Shown in pieces: positions 8,975 through 17,039 of a DNA stretch of 64,000 nt. The translations under genes and the position numbers were made by a program. Under the pieces are notes generated by a model, which saw only the letters and a list, made by a program, of their open reading frames with translations, was not told the DNA's origin and ran no database searches. Source of the stretch: Blastocatellia bacterium (GTDB taxonomy: Bacteria > Acidobacteriota > Blastocatellia > HR10); the NCBI GenBank assembly GCA_025055075.1, contig JANWYV010000033.1, positions 1 through 64,000 on the forward strand, given 5' to 3'. Position 1 is the stretch's first letter. Each line of letters opens with the position of its first letter.

Positions 8975-9069
8975 GGGATCCAAGGGACCGCGAACGCGCC
9001 GGATTGTTCACAGTGGGGAGGGGAATGAATCTGGCGTTCAGGGATCTAGGGGACCACGAACGCGCGGTC
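8975..9069 (+). repeat. Second imperfect direct repeat, two copies 66 bp apart
   Basis: Copy 1 at 8975 (GGGATCCAAGGGACCGCGAA) and copy 2 at 9041 (GGGATCTAGGGGACCACGAA), each followed by CGCGC. The offset is again 66 bp although the sequence is unrelated to the 8672 pair. Confidence 0.6.
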
Positions 9070-9072
9070 CCC
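9049..9072 (-). terminator. Hairpin downstream of the aminotransferase gene
   Basis: GGGGACC (9049-9055) and GGTCCCC (9066-9072) form a perfect 7-bp stem with a 10-nt loop, about 100 nt beyond the aminotransferase stop. There is no clear T-tract, so it could be a rho-independent-like terminator or an mRNA-end stabiliser. Confidence 0.35.
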
Positions 9073-9168
9073 TTATCCCTTCTCGCAGAGCGCCTGCCAC
9101 GGCGAGCGGCTGGGGACCCCGCCGGAGTCGAGATCAAACGGAAGGAGCGATGTCCGCCTTGCGCTCGC

Positions 9169-10536
9169 TCACCGCGAACGTGCTGCGGAACGTGCCGAGG
9201 AAGCGGACTTGGCGCTTGCGACGGCATCCTCGAATGCGCTTACGGCGAAGTCCACTTGTTCGGCGTCCACGACCAGCGGGGGGGAGAATCGAATAGCCGT
9301 CTCACCGCAGCCGAGCAGCACGAGCCCGCGTCGGAAGCATTCCTGGACGATGCGATCGCGCAGCTCAGGATCTGGAGCGAGCGTCCGCCGATCTCTCACG
9401 ATCTCGACGCCGATCATCAGGCCGAGGCCGCGCACATCGGCGATGCAATCGGGATGCCGTTCGGCGACCTGTTCGAGTCCCCGTTTCAAGCGCTCCCCCA
9501 TCACGCGTGCGTTCTCTATGAGTCCGTTCTCCAGCAACTCGAACGTCGCGAGCGCTGCCGCGATCGCCACCGGATTGCCACCGAAGGTCGAAGCATGGGC
9601 CCCCACGTGCCATTCCATCAAATCGGCGCGGGCGAGCGTGATCCCAAGGGGTAGCCCCGAAGCGATGGCCTTAGCGATCGCCATGATGTCGGGGACGAAA
9701 TCGAAATGCTCGCACGCCCACATTCGGCCTGTGCGTCCCATCCCCGATTGCACTTCGTCGGCGATGATGAGGATGCCGTATTTCTCCCGCAAGTGGTTCA
9801 GGCCCTCGAAGAAGCTGCGCGGCGGGACGATATACCCTCCTTCTCCTTGAATCGGCTCGACGACGATGGCGGCGACTTCTTCCGGAGGGACGGCCGTCTT
9901 GAAGACGACTTCCTCGATGAAACGAATGCACGCTCGTCCCACATCCTCGCCATCGGTCTTGTAAGGATATCGGAGGGGATTCGGGTACGGCACATGCGTG
10001 ACGTCGAGGAGTTGACGGCCGAATCCTCGCCGCTGTGTCGTCTTGCTGCAGGTCAGCGAGAGCGCGCCGAGCGTGCGGCCATGAAAGCCACCATAAAAGG
10101 CGATGAATTTATCGCGCCGCGTCGCGTAGCGAGCGACCTTCAACGCCCCTTCGATGGCCTCTGCCCCGGAATTCCCGAAATGAACGCGTTTGGGAAAATC
10201 GCCCGGTGTGACCTGCTGCAATTTCTCCGCGAGCTGCACCAGATGCGGGTAGTAGTAATCGGCCGAGGCGATGTGGATGAACTCCGCTGCCTGTCGCGCG
10301 ATCGCCTCGACGATCTTTGGATGCGCATGTCCCGTATTGCAAACAGCGACACCCGCGTTGAAGTCGAGGAAGTAATTCCCGTCCACGTCCTCGACGATCG
10401 CTCCGAACCCTCGTCGCACGACGAGCGGATACGGCCGGGTGTAAGAGGGGGAGACATATCGCGCGTCTTTCTCGACGATCTCCCGAGCCCTCGGTCCTGG
10501 AAGCTCCGTTTTGATCTGTGGCAGTTTGATGTCCAT
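9169..10536 (-). CDS. Class-III PLP aminotransferase (4-aminobutyrate/ornithine aminotransferase-like)
   Basis: A 455-residue cytosolic PLP enzyme of the acetylornithine/4-aminobutyrate aminotransferase family. Motifs present are NSGAEAIEGALKVAR, GGFHGRTLGALSLT (cofactor phosphate contact), EPIQGEGGY, IADEVQSGMGRTG, and the Schiff-base Lys in AIAKAIASGLPLG. Such enzymes transfer an omega-amino group to 2-oxoglutarate, and related archaeal members also act as amino-acid racemases, so the substrate is open. The start at 10536 follows a strong AAGGAGG. The C-terminal ~18 residues (Ala/Ser/Arg-rich) are an unusual tail. The gene stands alone; neither neighbour suggests a pathway. Confidence 0.85.
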   Translation of the reverse strand: MDIKLPQIKTELPGPRAREIVEKDARYVSPSYTRPYPLVVRRGFGAIVEDVDGNYFLDFNAGVAVCNTGHAHPKIVEAIARQAAEFIHIASADYYYPHLVQLAEKLQQVTPGDFPKRVHFGNSGAEAIEGALKVARYATRRDKFIAFYGGFHGRTLGALSLTCSKTTQRRGFGRQLLDVTHVPYPNPLRYPYKTDGEDVGRACIRFIEEVVFKTAVPPEEVAAIVVEPIQGEGGYIVPPRSFFEGLNHLREKYGILIIADEVQSGMGRTGRMWACEHFDFVPDIMAIAKAIASGLPLGITLARADLMEWHVGAHASTFGGNPVAIAAALATFELLENGLIENARVMGERLKRGLEQVAERHPDCIADVRGLGLMIGVEIVRDRRTLAPDPELRDRIVQECFRRGLVLLGCGETAIRFSPPLVVDAEQVDFAVSAFEDAVASAKSASSARSAARSR

Positions 10537-10896
10537 ACGCTCCTCCTTTTTGGGGAAAAGATGGCGCTTCGAGGGGTTAGTCGGAGAGGACGGAGGCCGG
10601 ATCGGCCTCAGCCGGCGAACAGGTTCGTTCGCTGCATAGTCGGCGTGAACTTATGCGCGAACGCTTCCATAGCAGTTTATCATCTTACTCGATCACGCTG
10701 CGCTCTGGCAACGCGCGGGCGTGGCCAGCATCAACATGGGGACTCCGACAGGGCGAATGCGCCACAGACGCACGGCCTTCGGATGAGGCGCCGAGAGCAC
10801 GTCATCTCTTGACATCCCCTCCAATGGAGATGGTATCGTAGCCCCCGACGGGAGGAACGCGCAATCCTCCCTCGAAGACGCACGAGGAGGGGAGCG
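10537..10896. other. Intergenic region between divergent genes
   Basis: These 360 bp separate the leftward aminotransferase from the rightward 10897 operon. Apart from the plus-strand promoter at 10810-10840 and the two ribosome binding sites I see no gene, repeat or RNA. Confidence 0.5.
10810..10840 (+). promoter_or_regulatory. Candidate promoter of the 10897-16418 gene set
   Basis: A perfect TTGACA (10810-10815), a 19-bp spacer and an extended -10 TGG-TATCGT (hexamer 10835-10840). The spacer is longer than ideal. The leader would be ~50 nt, ending in GGAGGGG before the ATG at 10897. Confidence 0.45.
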
Positions 10897-11154
10897 ATGC
10901 CGCTTCAAATACGAGCTTTTGGTTTCGCCGTGGGCCTTGTGTGGGGGATCATCATCTTCGCGATGACGCTCATCGTCGCCATCAGGGGCGCGGGAGGGGA
11001 GCATCTCGGCCGCTTAGGCCTTCTCTATCCGGGATATCGCGTGACGTATCTCGGAAGCGTGATCGGGTTCGTCTGGAGCGTGATCTATGGGTTCATTGCG
11101 GGGGCGCTTCTGGCGTGGGTGTATAATAAGCTGTCGGGAGCGCAACGACGGTGA
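10897..11154 (+). CDS. Small two-helix membrane protein of the 'bacteriophage holin'-annotated family
   Basis: An 85-residue protein with two strong membrane helices (about 8-28 and 51-73), split by a loop containing YPGYRVTYLGS, and a short charged tail (YNKLSGAQRR). The pattern of small, two-helix, LYPGY..YLGS..G and WVYNKLS matches chromosomal proteins that databases label 'bacteriophage holin', although no phage genes are nearby. The real role is unknown. GGAGGGG lies just before the ATG. Its stop overlaps the GTG start of the next gene (GTGA), so the two are translationally coupled. Confidence 0.72.
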   Translation: MPLQIRAFGFAVGLVWGIIIFAMTLIVAIRGAGGEHLGRLGLLYPGYRVTYLGSVIGFVWSVIYGFIAGALLAWVYNKLSGAQRR

Positions 11155-11510
11155 AAGTGCCGCTCTACAAATTGGCGTACGCGCGTTCGGGGGACAAGGG
11201 GGATATGGCGAATATCGGGCTCATCGCCTACAAGCCCGAATACTATCCGCTCCTCGTCGAGCATGTCACGGCTGATCGCGTGAAGGAACATTTTCGCGGG
11301 ATCTGTCACGGCCCAGTGGAGCGGTTTGAGCTGCCGAATCTCCATGCTCTCAATTTCCTGTTGCATGGCGCGCTCGGAGGCGGAGGAACGGTTTCGTTGC
11401 GGCTCGATGCGCAGGGGAAGACGTTGAGCACGGCGCTCCTGCGGATGGAGATCGAAGTGGAAGAGGAACAAGCGCGACGCTTGGGATTGCTGGATGCGGA
11501 GGGAGAGTGA
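11151..11510 (+). CDS. AtuA-related C-terminal-domain small protein
   Basis: A 119-residue protein containing the RSGDKGDMANIGL motif and the overall length of the stand-alone AtuA-like C-terminal domain. That domain is found next to or fused with AtuA-type (DUF1446) proteins, which in Pseudomonas belong to the acyclic terpene utilisation cluster. No AtuA N-terminal partner lies in the window. The GTG start at 11151 overlaps the previous stop (GTGA), and the protein then begins MKVPLYKLAYARSGDKG as in homologues. The following crotonase fits an acyl-CoA pathway, but the substrate is not deducible. Confidence 0.78.
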   Translation: MKVPLYKLAYARSGDKGDMANIGLIAYKPEYYPLLVEHVTADRVKEHFRGICHGPVERFELPNLHALNFLLHGALGGGGTVSLRLDAQGKTLSTALLRMEIEVEEEQARRLGLLDAEGE

Positions 11511-12283
11511 TGTCGGCGCCCGTGTCTTTCGAGCGCATTCTCTATGCGGTGGAGGGGGCCATCGCGCGCATCACGTTGAATCGGCCGGAGAAGCGCAACG
11601 CGCTGGATCCGCGGACATTGGAGGAGCTGCCGCGGGCCTTCGCGTGCGCGGAAGAAGACGCGGCCGTGAAAGTCATCGCGCTCGGAGCAGCGGGGACGGA
11701 TTTCTGCGCGGGGCTCGATGTGACGACCTTGCAGCCGACGGCTGATCCGGCCGTGTTCGAGAAGATGCAGGACGCCGAGCGCTTGGTCCGACTCTTCCTC
11801 TTGATGCGGCGACTGCCGAAGCCGATCGTGGCGTTGGTGCGCGGGCGTGCGCTAGGAGGTGGCTGCGGGTTGGCGACGGCCTGTGACGTCGTCCTGGCGG
11901 CTGAGAGCGCGCAATTCGGATACCCCGAGGTCCGAATCGGGTTCGTCCCGGCCATCGTCAGCGTGCTCTTGCGGCGCTCGGTGGGGGAGAAGAAAGCGGC
12001 GGAGCTGATGCTGAGCGGGCGTCGGATCACGGCGGTCGAAGCGGAACGTCTCGGACTCGTCACGTCCGTCTTCCCCGATGACGCGTTCGAGCAAAAATCC
12101 GAGGAGTTTCTCGCTGAACTGGCCAAGCAGAGCGCGCAAGCGATGCGGCTGACCAAGCAGATCCTGTATCAAATTGATGGCATGGGATTCGAGGCGGCGA
12201 TGCAGGCGGCGGTAGAGGTGAATGTCCTGGCGCGATTGACGGAGGATTTCGCGCGCGGCATAACGGAGTTCTTGCGAAAGTGA
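11510..12283 (+). CDS. Enoyl-CoA hydratase/isomerase family protein
   Basis: A 257-residue crotonase-fold enzyme. The oxyanion-hole segment is GTDFCAGLD (62-70). The second segment is GGGCGLATACD (116-126), followed by FGYPEVRIGFVPA (136-148). Enoyl-CoA hydratases normally use two Glu residues. The second is kept (Glu140 in PEV), but the first (GGGCEL in the mammalian enzyme) is Gly120, so the reaction may differ from simple hydration, for example a methylglutaconyl-CoA hydratase-, isomerase- or lyase-type reaction. The ATG at 11510 overlaps the upstream TGA (TGATG) after GGGAGAG. The frame has a GTG one codon earlier. It is coupled to genes on both sides. Confidence 0.85.
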   Translation: MSAPVSFERILYAVEGAIARITLNRPEKRNALDPRTLEELPRAFACAEEDAAVKVIALGAAGTDFCAGLDVTTLQPTADPAVFEKMQDAERLVRLFLLMRRLPKPIVALVRGRALGGGCGLATACDVVLAAESAQFGYPEVRIGFVPAIVSVLLRRSVGEKKAAELMLSGRRITAVEAERLGLVTSVFPDDAFEQKSEEFLAELAKQSAQAMRLTKQILYQIDGMGFEAAMQAAVEVNVLARLTEDFARGITEFLRK

Positions 12284-13896
12284 GCGCGCGCGAGCGGGAC
12301 GCGTTGCCTTCGATCGGAGCGGCTCCCGCGATGGGTCTCATGAGAAATCGCGAGGCGATCGAACGGCCATTGGCGCTCGTCATCGCGGCGGATCCGATCG
12401 AAGGTGAGCGGCTCTGTGCTCGCCTGCAGCAGCTCGGATTCTCGGCGACATGGGGGGACGTCGAAGCGAGCCGAACGGAAGAGCTGGAGCTTCTGCTCTC
12501 GAACGCGCGCATCGTTCTCGTGGATGGACGCGCGGCTTCTGATCGCGTTCGGTCCTGGATCGAGCGCGTGCGGAGTCAGATGACGCCCGTGCCCATCTTG
12601 CTCCATGGCCTCTCCGAGCGCGAGTGCGCATGGCACTACCTTGAAGCCGATGATGTCCTCCCGATCGAGGATGAGGCCGAATGGGCTTGTCGCGTGCGGG
12701 TCTGGGCGATGGCCAGCGCACGATGGGAACGGCTTTTGGAAGCGAAAGTCGCTGAGCGGACGGATTTGCTCGAACGCGCCCTCTCAGGACAAGGGCTGCT
12801 GCTCGATGAAGTGCGGGCTGCGCGCGCGCGTTGGGAAGCGACCTTCAACGCCATCACCGATGGCTTGATGCTCACAACACCCCGAGGGATCATCGAGCAA
12901 ACGAACGAGGCGTTTGCGCGGCTTTTCGGTGTGGAGCGAGAGCAATGGTTGGGGCGATCCTGCTCCAACGTGTGGGAGCGATTGGGGCGACGTGGCCCGT
13001 GTCCTCATGAACGGGTTTTAGCTACTGGAGCGCCGTGCGAGGAGGAGGTGCATGAAGCGGAGACGGGACGGACATTTCGCGTCCGCATCATGCCGGTGAA
13101 ATCGGCGCGCGGGGAGATCCAGGGGCTCGTGCATAGCTTCCGCGACGTCACAGTCGAGCGGCATCTCCAATGGCAAGCGCGTCACGCGGAACGCATGGTG
13201 TTGGCCGGGCAGATCGTCTCGGGCATCGCTCACGAAGCCGCCACGCCGCTGTCGGTCATCGCGAATCTCGCGGAAGCGCTGCTTTGGGATGTGCCGCCAG
13301 ACAGCTCGATGGCCTCCGATTTGCGAAGCATCGCGGCGCAAGCGCGGCGCATCGCAGAGATGCTGCGTCGGCTGTTGGACTTCGTGCGTCAAGCGCCGCC
13401 GGCGTTTCGCGCGCTCGATGTGAACGCCCTCGTTGAGGAGACGCTCGCGCTGCTGCGCCATAGTTTCCGCGCTGCTCGAATTGAGGTCATCACGCATTTG
13501 GATCCTGATCTGCCGCCCTTGTGGGCCGACGAAGGACAGATTCAACAGGTCTTGCTGAACCTTTTCACGAACGCCATCCACGCCATGCCCGAAGGAGGAC
13601 GCTTGATCGTGCGCACGGAGTTGCTCGCGGGCACGCCCACGCCCATTCATCTCACGGTCGAGGACACGGGCACGGGCATTCCGCCGGAATATCTCCCTCG
13701 CATCTTCGACTTCTTCTTCACCACGCGCGCAGATCGAGGGGGAACGGGATTAGGCTTAGCCATCGCGCGCCAGATCGTGGAAGCGTACGAGGGGACGATC
13801 GAAGTGGAGAGCACGCCGGGAAAGGGAACGCGCTTTCGCCTCCGATTTCCCCTTCGGGCGGAATCCGCGCGCGTCAGCGCGGGCGAATCTGGATGA
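12280..13896 (+). CDS. PAS-domain sensor histidine kinase with N-terminal pseudo-receiver
   Basis: A 538-residue cytoplasmic kinase with no membrane segment. Residues ~30-140 resemble a receiver domain but lack the conserved Lys (ADDVLPIE replaces the usual D-x-L-x-K-P), so it is probably a pseudo-receiver. A coiled linker is followed by a PAS domain (about 185-290) containing CPHERVLATG. The HisKA box is SGIAHEAATPLS, with phospho-acceptor His318. The HATPase_c domain shows NLFTNAIHAM (N box), DTGTGIP (G1), FDFFFTT and GGTGLGLAIARQIV (G2). The GTG start overlaps the crotonase stop (GTGA), which is an odd operon position. The NtrC-type regulator 124 bp downstream is the likely partner. Confidence 0.9.
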   Translation: MSARERDALPSIGAAPAMGLMRNREAIERPLALVIAADPIEGERLCARLQQLGFSATWGDVEASRTEELELLLSNARIVLVDGRAASDRVRSWIERVRSQMTPVPILLHGLSERECAWHYLEADDVLPIEDEAEWACRVRVWAMASARWERLLEAKVAERTDLLERALSGQGLLLDEVRAARARWEATFNAITDGLMLTTPRGIIEQTNEAFARLFGVEREQWLGRSCSNVWERLGRRGPCPHERVLATGAPCEEEVHEAETGRTFRVRIMPVKSARGEIQGLVHSFRDVTVERHLQWQARHAERMVLAGQIVSGIAHEAATPLSVIANLAEALLWDVPPDSSMASDLRSIAAQARRIAEMLRRLLDFVRQAPPAFRALDVNALVEETLALLRHSFRAARIEVITHLDPDLPPLWADEGQIQQVLLNLFTNAIHAMPEGGRLIVRTELLAGTPTPIHLTVEDTGTGIPPEYLPRIFDFFFTTRADRGGTGLGLAIARQIVEAYEGTIEVESTPGKGTRFRLRFPLRAESARVSAGESG

Positions 13897-14020
13897 GGCT
13901 TGTTCCGAGGACGTCCTCACCCGAGGACGGTCGCGGATCGCACAAACGATCCTAGAGGACTGAGAGGGGATCGGCGCTTGCGCTCATGCGCGCGATTCGC
14001 GCACACTTTCCGGAGGGCAT

Positions 14021-15427
14021 ATGGAGCAATTGAGCGCGCTCATCATCGAGGACGATGGACAATTGGCGGACGTGCTCGCCCGCTTCTTGCGCCGGCAAGG
14101 ATTCGACGTCGAGACGGCGGCCGACGCTCGGACGGCCTTGGAGAAGATGTTCGCGCGCGTCTTCGACATCGTCCTGAGCGACATTCGACTCCCGGACCGT
14201 TCCGGCATCGAGGTCCTTCAGGAGATCAAGCGGGCTTTCCCGCAGACGATCGTCCTCATGATGACGGCCTTCAGCTCGATTGATTCGGCCGTGGAGGCGG
14301 TGCGCTTGGGGGCGGATGACTATCTGAGCAAGCCGCTGCAACTGGACGATGTGAAAATGCGGATCGAGCGTGCCTTGGAACGACGGCGCCTGCAAGCGCG
14401 CGTGGCCGATCTCCAACAGCAGCTCACCGAACGCTATCGCTTCGGTAACATCATCGGCAAGAGCAAGCCGATGCAAGAACTGTTCCGCGTCTTGGAGCGC
14501 GTGGCGCGCTCCTCGGCGACCGTGTTGATCGTCGGGCGCACGGGAACGGGGAAAGAACTGGTCGCTCGCGCCATTCACTACAATAGTCCTCGCGCGAATG
14601 GGCCGTTCGTAGACATCAATTGCGGGGCGTTGCCAGCGGAACTGCTGGAGAGCGAACTCTTCGGTCACGTGCGTGGAGCGTTCACGGGAGCGACCGAGTC
14701 GAGGCCCGGATTGTTCGAGGTCGCCCATGGGGGCACGCTCTTCCTCGATGAAGTGGATGCGCTCAAGCCGGACTTGCAAGTGAAGCTCTTGCGCGCGCTG
14801 CAGGAGAAAGTCATCCGCCGCGTGGGAGGGCGAGAGAACATCCCGGTGGATGTGCGGATCATCGCGGCGACGAATCAAGACCTGGAGGAAGCTGTGCGTC
14901 GCGGTGAGTTCCGCGAGGACCTCTACTATCGACTCAACGTCGTCACGCTCTATCTGCCCGAGCTGCGCGAGCGGCGCGAGGACATTCCGCTGTTGGTCGA
15001 ACATTTCCTGGAGCGCTATGCTCGCGAGAATGGGCAGCCGCTGCGGCGATTCTCCACCGAAGCCATGCGGCTGCTGATGAGCTATTCGTGGCCGGGGAAC
15101 GTGCGCGAGCTGCAGAATGCCGTCGAATACGCGCTCACTATGAGCAGCGAGCCCATTCTCACGATTCGCGATCTCCCTCCGCATATCAGCGGAATCGCGC
15201 CACTGGAGCGATCGGCGCCTCCGGAGCGCGAGCCTCGCACGCTCGCGGAAGTCGAGAAACGGCACATCTTGCGCATCCTGGAGGAGACCGGGGGGAATCA
15301 CGCGAAAGCCGCGGAGATCCTCGGCATTGATCGGCGCACCCTCTACCGCAAGCTCCAAAAGTACCAGATCCCGCTGGAATCCGCCCTGCGCGGAGGCCGC
15401 TCCGTCGGAGCCTCACATGAGGAGTGA
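14021..15427 (+). CDS. NtrC-family sigma-54-dependent response regulator
   Basis: A 468-residue regulator in three parts. The receiver (1-120) has the phospho-acceptor Asp54 in LSDIRLP and Lys104 in YLSKP. The AAA+ sigma-54 interaction domain (about 143-380) has Walker A GRTGTGKE (172-179; Arg replaces the usual Glu at the second position), GAFTGA (219-224), GGTLFLDEVDAL and SWPGNVRELQN. The C-terminus is a Fis-type helix-turn-helix (ILRILEETGGNHAKAAEILG). It should activate sigma-54 promoters on signal from the kinase just upstream. CCGGAGGG precedes the ATG. Its end overlaps thiL by 11 bp. Confidence 0.93.
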   Translation: MEQLSALIIEDDGQLADVLARFLRRQGFDVETAADARTALEKMFARVFDIVLSDIRLPDRSGIEVLQEIKRAFPQTIVLMMTAFSSIDSAVEAVRLGADDYLSKPLQLDDVKMRIERALERRRLQARVADLQQQLTERYRFGNIIGKSKPMQELFRVLERVARSSATVLIVGRTGTGKELVARAIHYNSPRANGPFVDINCGALPAELLESELFGHVRGAFTGATESRPGLFEVAHGGTLFLDEVDALKPDLQVKLLRALQEKVIRRVGGRENIPVDVRIIAATNQDLEEAVRRGEFREDLYYRLNVVTLYLPELRERREDIPLLVEHFLERYARENGQPLRRFSTEAMRLLMSYSWPGNVRELQNAVEYALTMSSEPILTIRDLPPHISGIAPLERSAPPEREPRTLAEVEKRHILRILEETGGNHAKAAEILGIDRRTLYRKLQKYQIPLESALRGGRSVGASHEE

Positions 15428-16418
15428 ACTCGAGTGGATCCGCAAGATCCGGGAGATGGCACGCCGCTTCGCTCCCGAAGTCATCCTGGGAATTGGCGAT
15501 GATGCCGCGATCCTCAAGTGCTCTCCGGGAAAATGGTGGTTGGTGACGACAGACGCCCTCGTCGAAGACGTTCACTTTCGTCGCGAATATACGCCCGCGC
15601 GGCTGCTCGGTCACAAGGCGCTCGCCGTGAATCTGAGCGACATCGCGGCGATGGGGGGACGACCTCGGTTCTTCGTGCTCTCGCTCACTGTCCCCGAGGA
15701 CGTCGAGGACGCGTATGTGGAGGAGTTCTTGAGCGGGATCATGGCGGCGGCCGATCGCTATGCCGTGGTCCTCATCGGCGGGAATCTCGCGGCATCGCCT
15801 CGGGGATTCAGCGCTCATGTGACCGTCATCGGCGAGTGCGCGGCGCATCGTGCCGTGCGTCGCGATGGGGCTATGCCTGGAGAGGCGATCTACGTCACAG
15901 GATGGCTCGGTCTATCCGCTCTGGGCTTGCGACTCTTGGCTGCCGGACATCGGTTGAGCGATGCGTTGCCCGAGCATCTGCGACGTCCGATCCTGGCGCA
16001 TCTGGCGCCAGAGCCGCGACTCTCGCTCGGTCAATACCTGGCGGAGGAGGGAGTGGCTCGCGCGATGATTGACCTGAGCGATGGGCTCTCTTCCGACCTT
16101 CGCCGTCTCTGTGAGGAGAGCCGCGTGGGAGCCGTGCTCCATGCGGAAGCGCTTCCAGTGGTCGCGGAAGCGAGCGCGTTTGGCGTTGATCCCTTGACGC
16201 TCGCTCTGCACGGGGGGGAAGATTACGAACTGCTCTTCACCGTGCGGGAGGAGCACATGCCGCGGCTTGAGGAAGTGCGGATGCGATTCCCCGATCTCCC
16301 GCTGACGTGCATCGGACGCACGATCTCGGAGGCCGGTCAGGTGTACCTGGAGCGCGCTGGGCAGCGAGAACTACTCGCCCCGCGCGGGTATGATCATTTC
16401 TCACCTCGGTGCGAGTAG
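15417..16418 (+). CDS. thiL: Thiamine-monophosphate kinase
   Basis: A 333-residue ThiL, which phosphorylates thiamine monophosphate to the active cofactor TPP. It belongs to the PurM/SelD ATP-binding superfamily. Seen: GIGDDAAIL near the N-terminus, TTDALVEDVHFR, a NLSDIAAMGG segment binding the metal-ATP, IDLSDGLSSDL and HGGEDYELLFT. Length and motif order are normal. The ATG at 15417 lies inside the 3' end of the regulator gene; the frame is open 30 codons further up but homologous sequence begins here. Its place after a two-component system is unusual and looks like simple operon packing. Confidence 0.92.
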   Translation: MRSELEWIRKIREMARRFAPEVILGIGDDAAILKCSPGKWWLVTTDALVEDVHFRREYTPARLLGHKALAVNLSDIAAMGGRPRFFVLSLTVPEDVEDAYVEEFLSGIMAAADRYAVVLIGGNLAASPRGFSAHVTVIGECAAHRAVRRDGAMPGEAIYVTGWLGLSALGLRLLAAGHRLSDALPEHLRRPILAHLAPEPRLSLGQYLAEEGVARAMIDLSDGLSSDLRRLCEESRVGAVLHAEALPVVAEASAFGVDPLTLALHGGEDYELLFTVREEHMPRLEEVRMRFPDLPLTCIGRTISEAGQVYLERAGQRELLAPRGYDHFSPRCE

Positions 16419-16483
16419 CCCTTCATCAAAGGACGGACTTCCTCACTCGACAGCGGAGGAGCTGCGAGATGACGAGCGACGCG

Positions 16484-16505
16484 GGGGCGCCCACGCCGGC
16501 GCCCC
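16484..16505. terminator. GC hairpin between convergent thiL and slyD
   Basis: GGGGCGCC (16484-16491) and GGCGCCCC (16498-16505) form a perfect 8-bp stem with a 6-nt loop between the two convergent stops. No T-tract follows on either side, so it could act in both directions, but intrinsic termination is not certain. Confidence 0.5.
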
Positions 16506-16527
16506 GTATGAAGCGGCCACGTAGTCT

Positions 16528-16959
16528 TCAGGCGATTGAGACCAGCTCGATGTCAAAGATGAGCGTTTGTCCCGCGAGCGGATGGTTGGCGTCAAGCGTC
16601 ACCGTATCCTCCGTGAGTTTCGCCACCGTGATGGGGATCACTCGCCCGGATTCCGTGTGCAGCTCCAGGGTCATGCCTTCCACCAACTCGAAATCCACGT
16701 GCAGCTCCGAGCGCGGCACTTCTTTGACGAACTCTTCGACGTAAGCCCCATAGGCTTCCTCGGGAGGGATCTCGACGGTCTTCTTCTCTCCGACCTGCAT
16801 GCCGATGACGGCGCGCTCGAAGCCGGGGATCACCATGCCGGCACCGATGACGAATTCCAGGGGCTCACCGCCCTCCGAGGAATCGAAGACGAACCCGTCG
16901 CGTAAGCGTCCCGTGTAATGGACGCGCACGATACTTCCTTTTTCGGCTCGTTGGCCCAT
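16528..16959 (-). CDS. slyD: SlyD-type FKBP peptidyl-prolyl cis-trans isomerase
   Basis: A 143-residue cytoplasmic prolyl isomerase/chaperone. The FKBP halves are VRVHYTGRLRDGFVFDSS, GAGMVIPGFERAVIGMQVGEKK and the C-terminal NHPLAGQTLIFDIEL. They are separated by the 'insert-in-flap' segment (about 70-120), which is typical of SlyD. The E. coli His/Cys-rich metal-binding tail is absent. The frame continues 45 codons upstream through a palindromic repeat, but the ATG at 16959 is preceded by GGAGAGGAGAAGG and fits the family start. It is divergent from purM. Confidence 0.92.
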   Translation of the reverse strand: MGQRAEKGSIVRVHYTGRLRDGFVFDSSEGGEPLEFVIGAGMVIPGFERAVIGMQVGEKKTVEIPPEEAYGAYVEEFVKEVPRSELHVDFELVEGMTLELHTESGRVIPITVAKLTEDTVTLDANHPLAGQTLIFDIELVSIA

Positions 16960-17008
16960 CCTTCTCCTCTCCTTTGCTCTCGACGCTCTCGAAGCGTCAA
17001 AGAAAAAT

Positions 17009-17039
17009 CGGCTCATAACCCGTCGAGGGTTATGAGCCG
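17009..17039. repeat. Perfect 13-bp-arm palindrome upstream of slyD
   Basis: CGGCTCATAACCC (17009-17021) and GGGTTATGAGCCG (17027-17039) around the 5-nt loop GTCGA. It lies between the divergent slyD and purM genes, so it is not an ordinary gene-end terminator. It could be a dispersed palindromic element or an operator. Confidence 0.7.

Larger units (their letters stand above)
8582..9168. other. Non-coding region with two pairs of 66-bp-spaced imperfect repeats
   Basis: There is no convincing gene in these 587 bp. Open frames on both strands (for example minus 8609-8983) are low-complexity and have no ribosome binding site or recognisable domain. The stretch holds the glmU promoter, two different imperfect direct repeats that each have a 66-bp period, and a hairpin downstream of the aminotransferase gene. 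Confidence 0.6.

Noticed and set aside
8609-8983. 124-codon open frame on the minus strand
   Set aside because: It covers the 66-bp repeat pair and the glmU promoter, has no ribosome binding site, and its composition reflects the repeats, not a protein.
8672-9069. CRISPR-like spacing (66 bp) of short repeats
   Set aside because: Only two imperfect copies of each of two unrelated motifs, divergent within ~38 bp, and no cas genes or further units.
10897-11154. Prophage suggested by the holin-like protein
   Set aside because: No other phage gene is present; this small protein family is chromosomal in many bacteria and here is coupled to metabolic genes.
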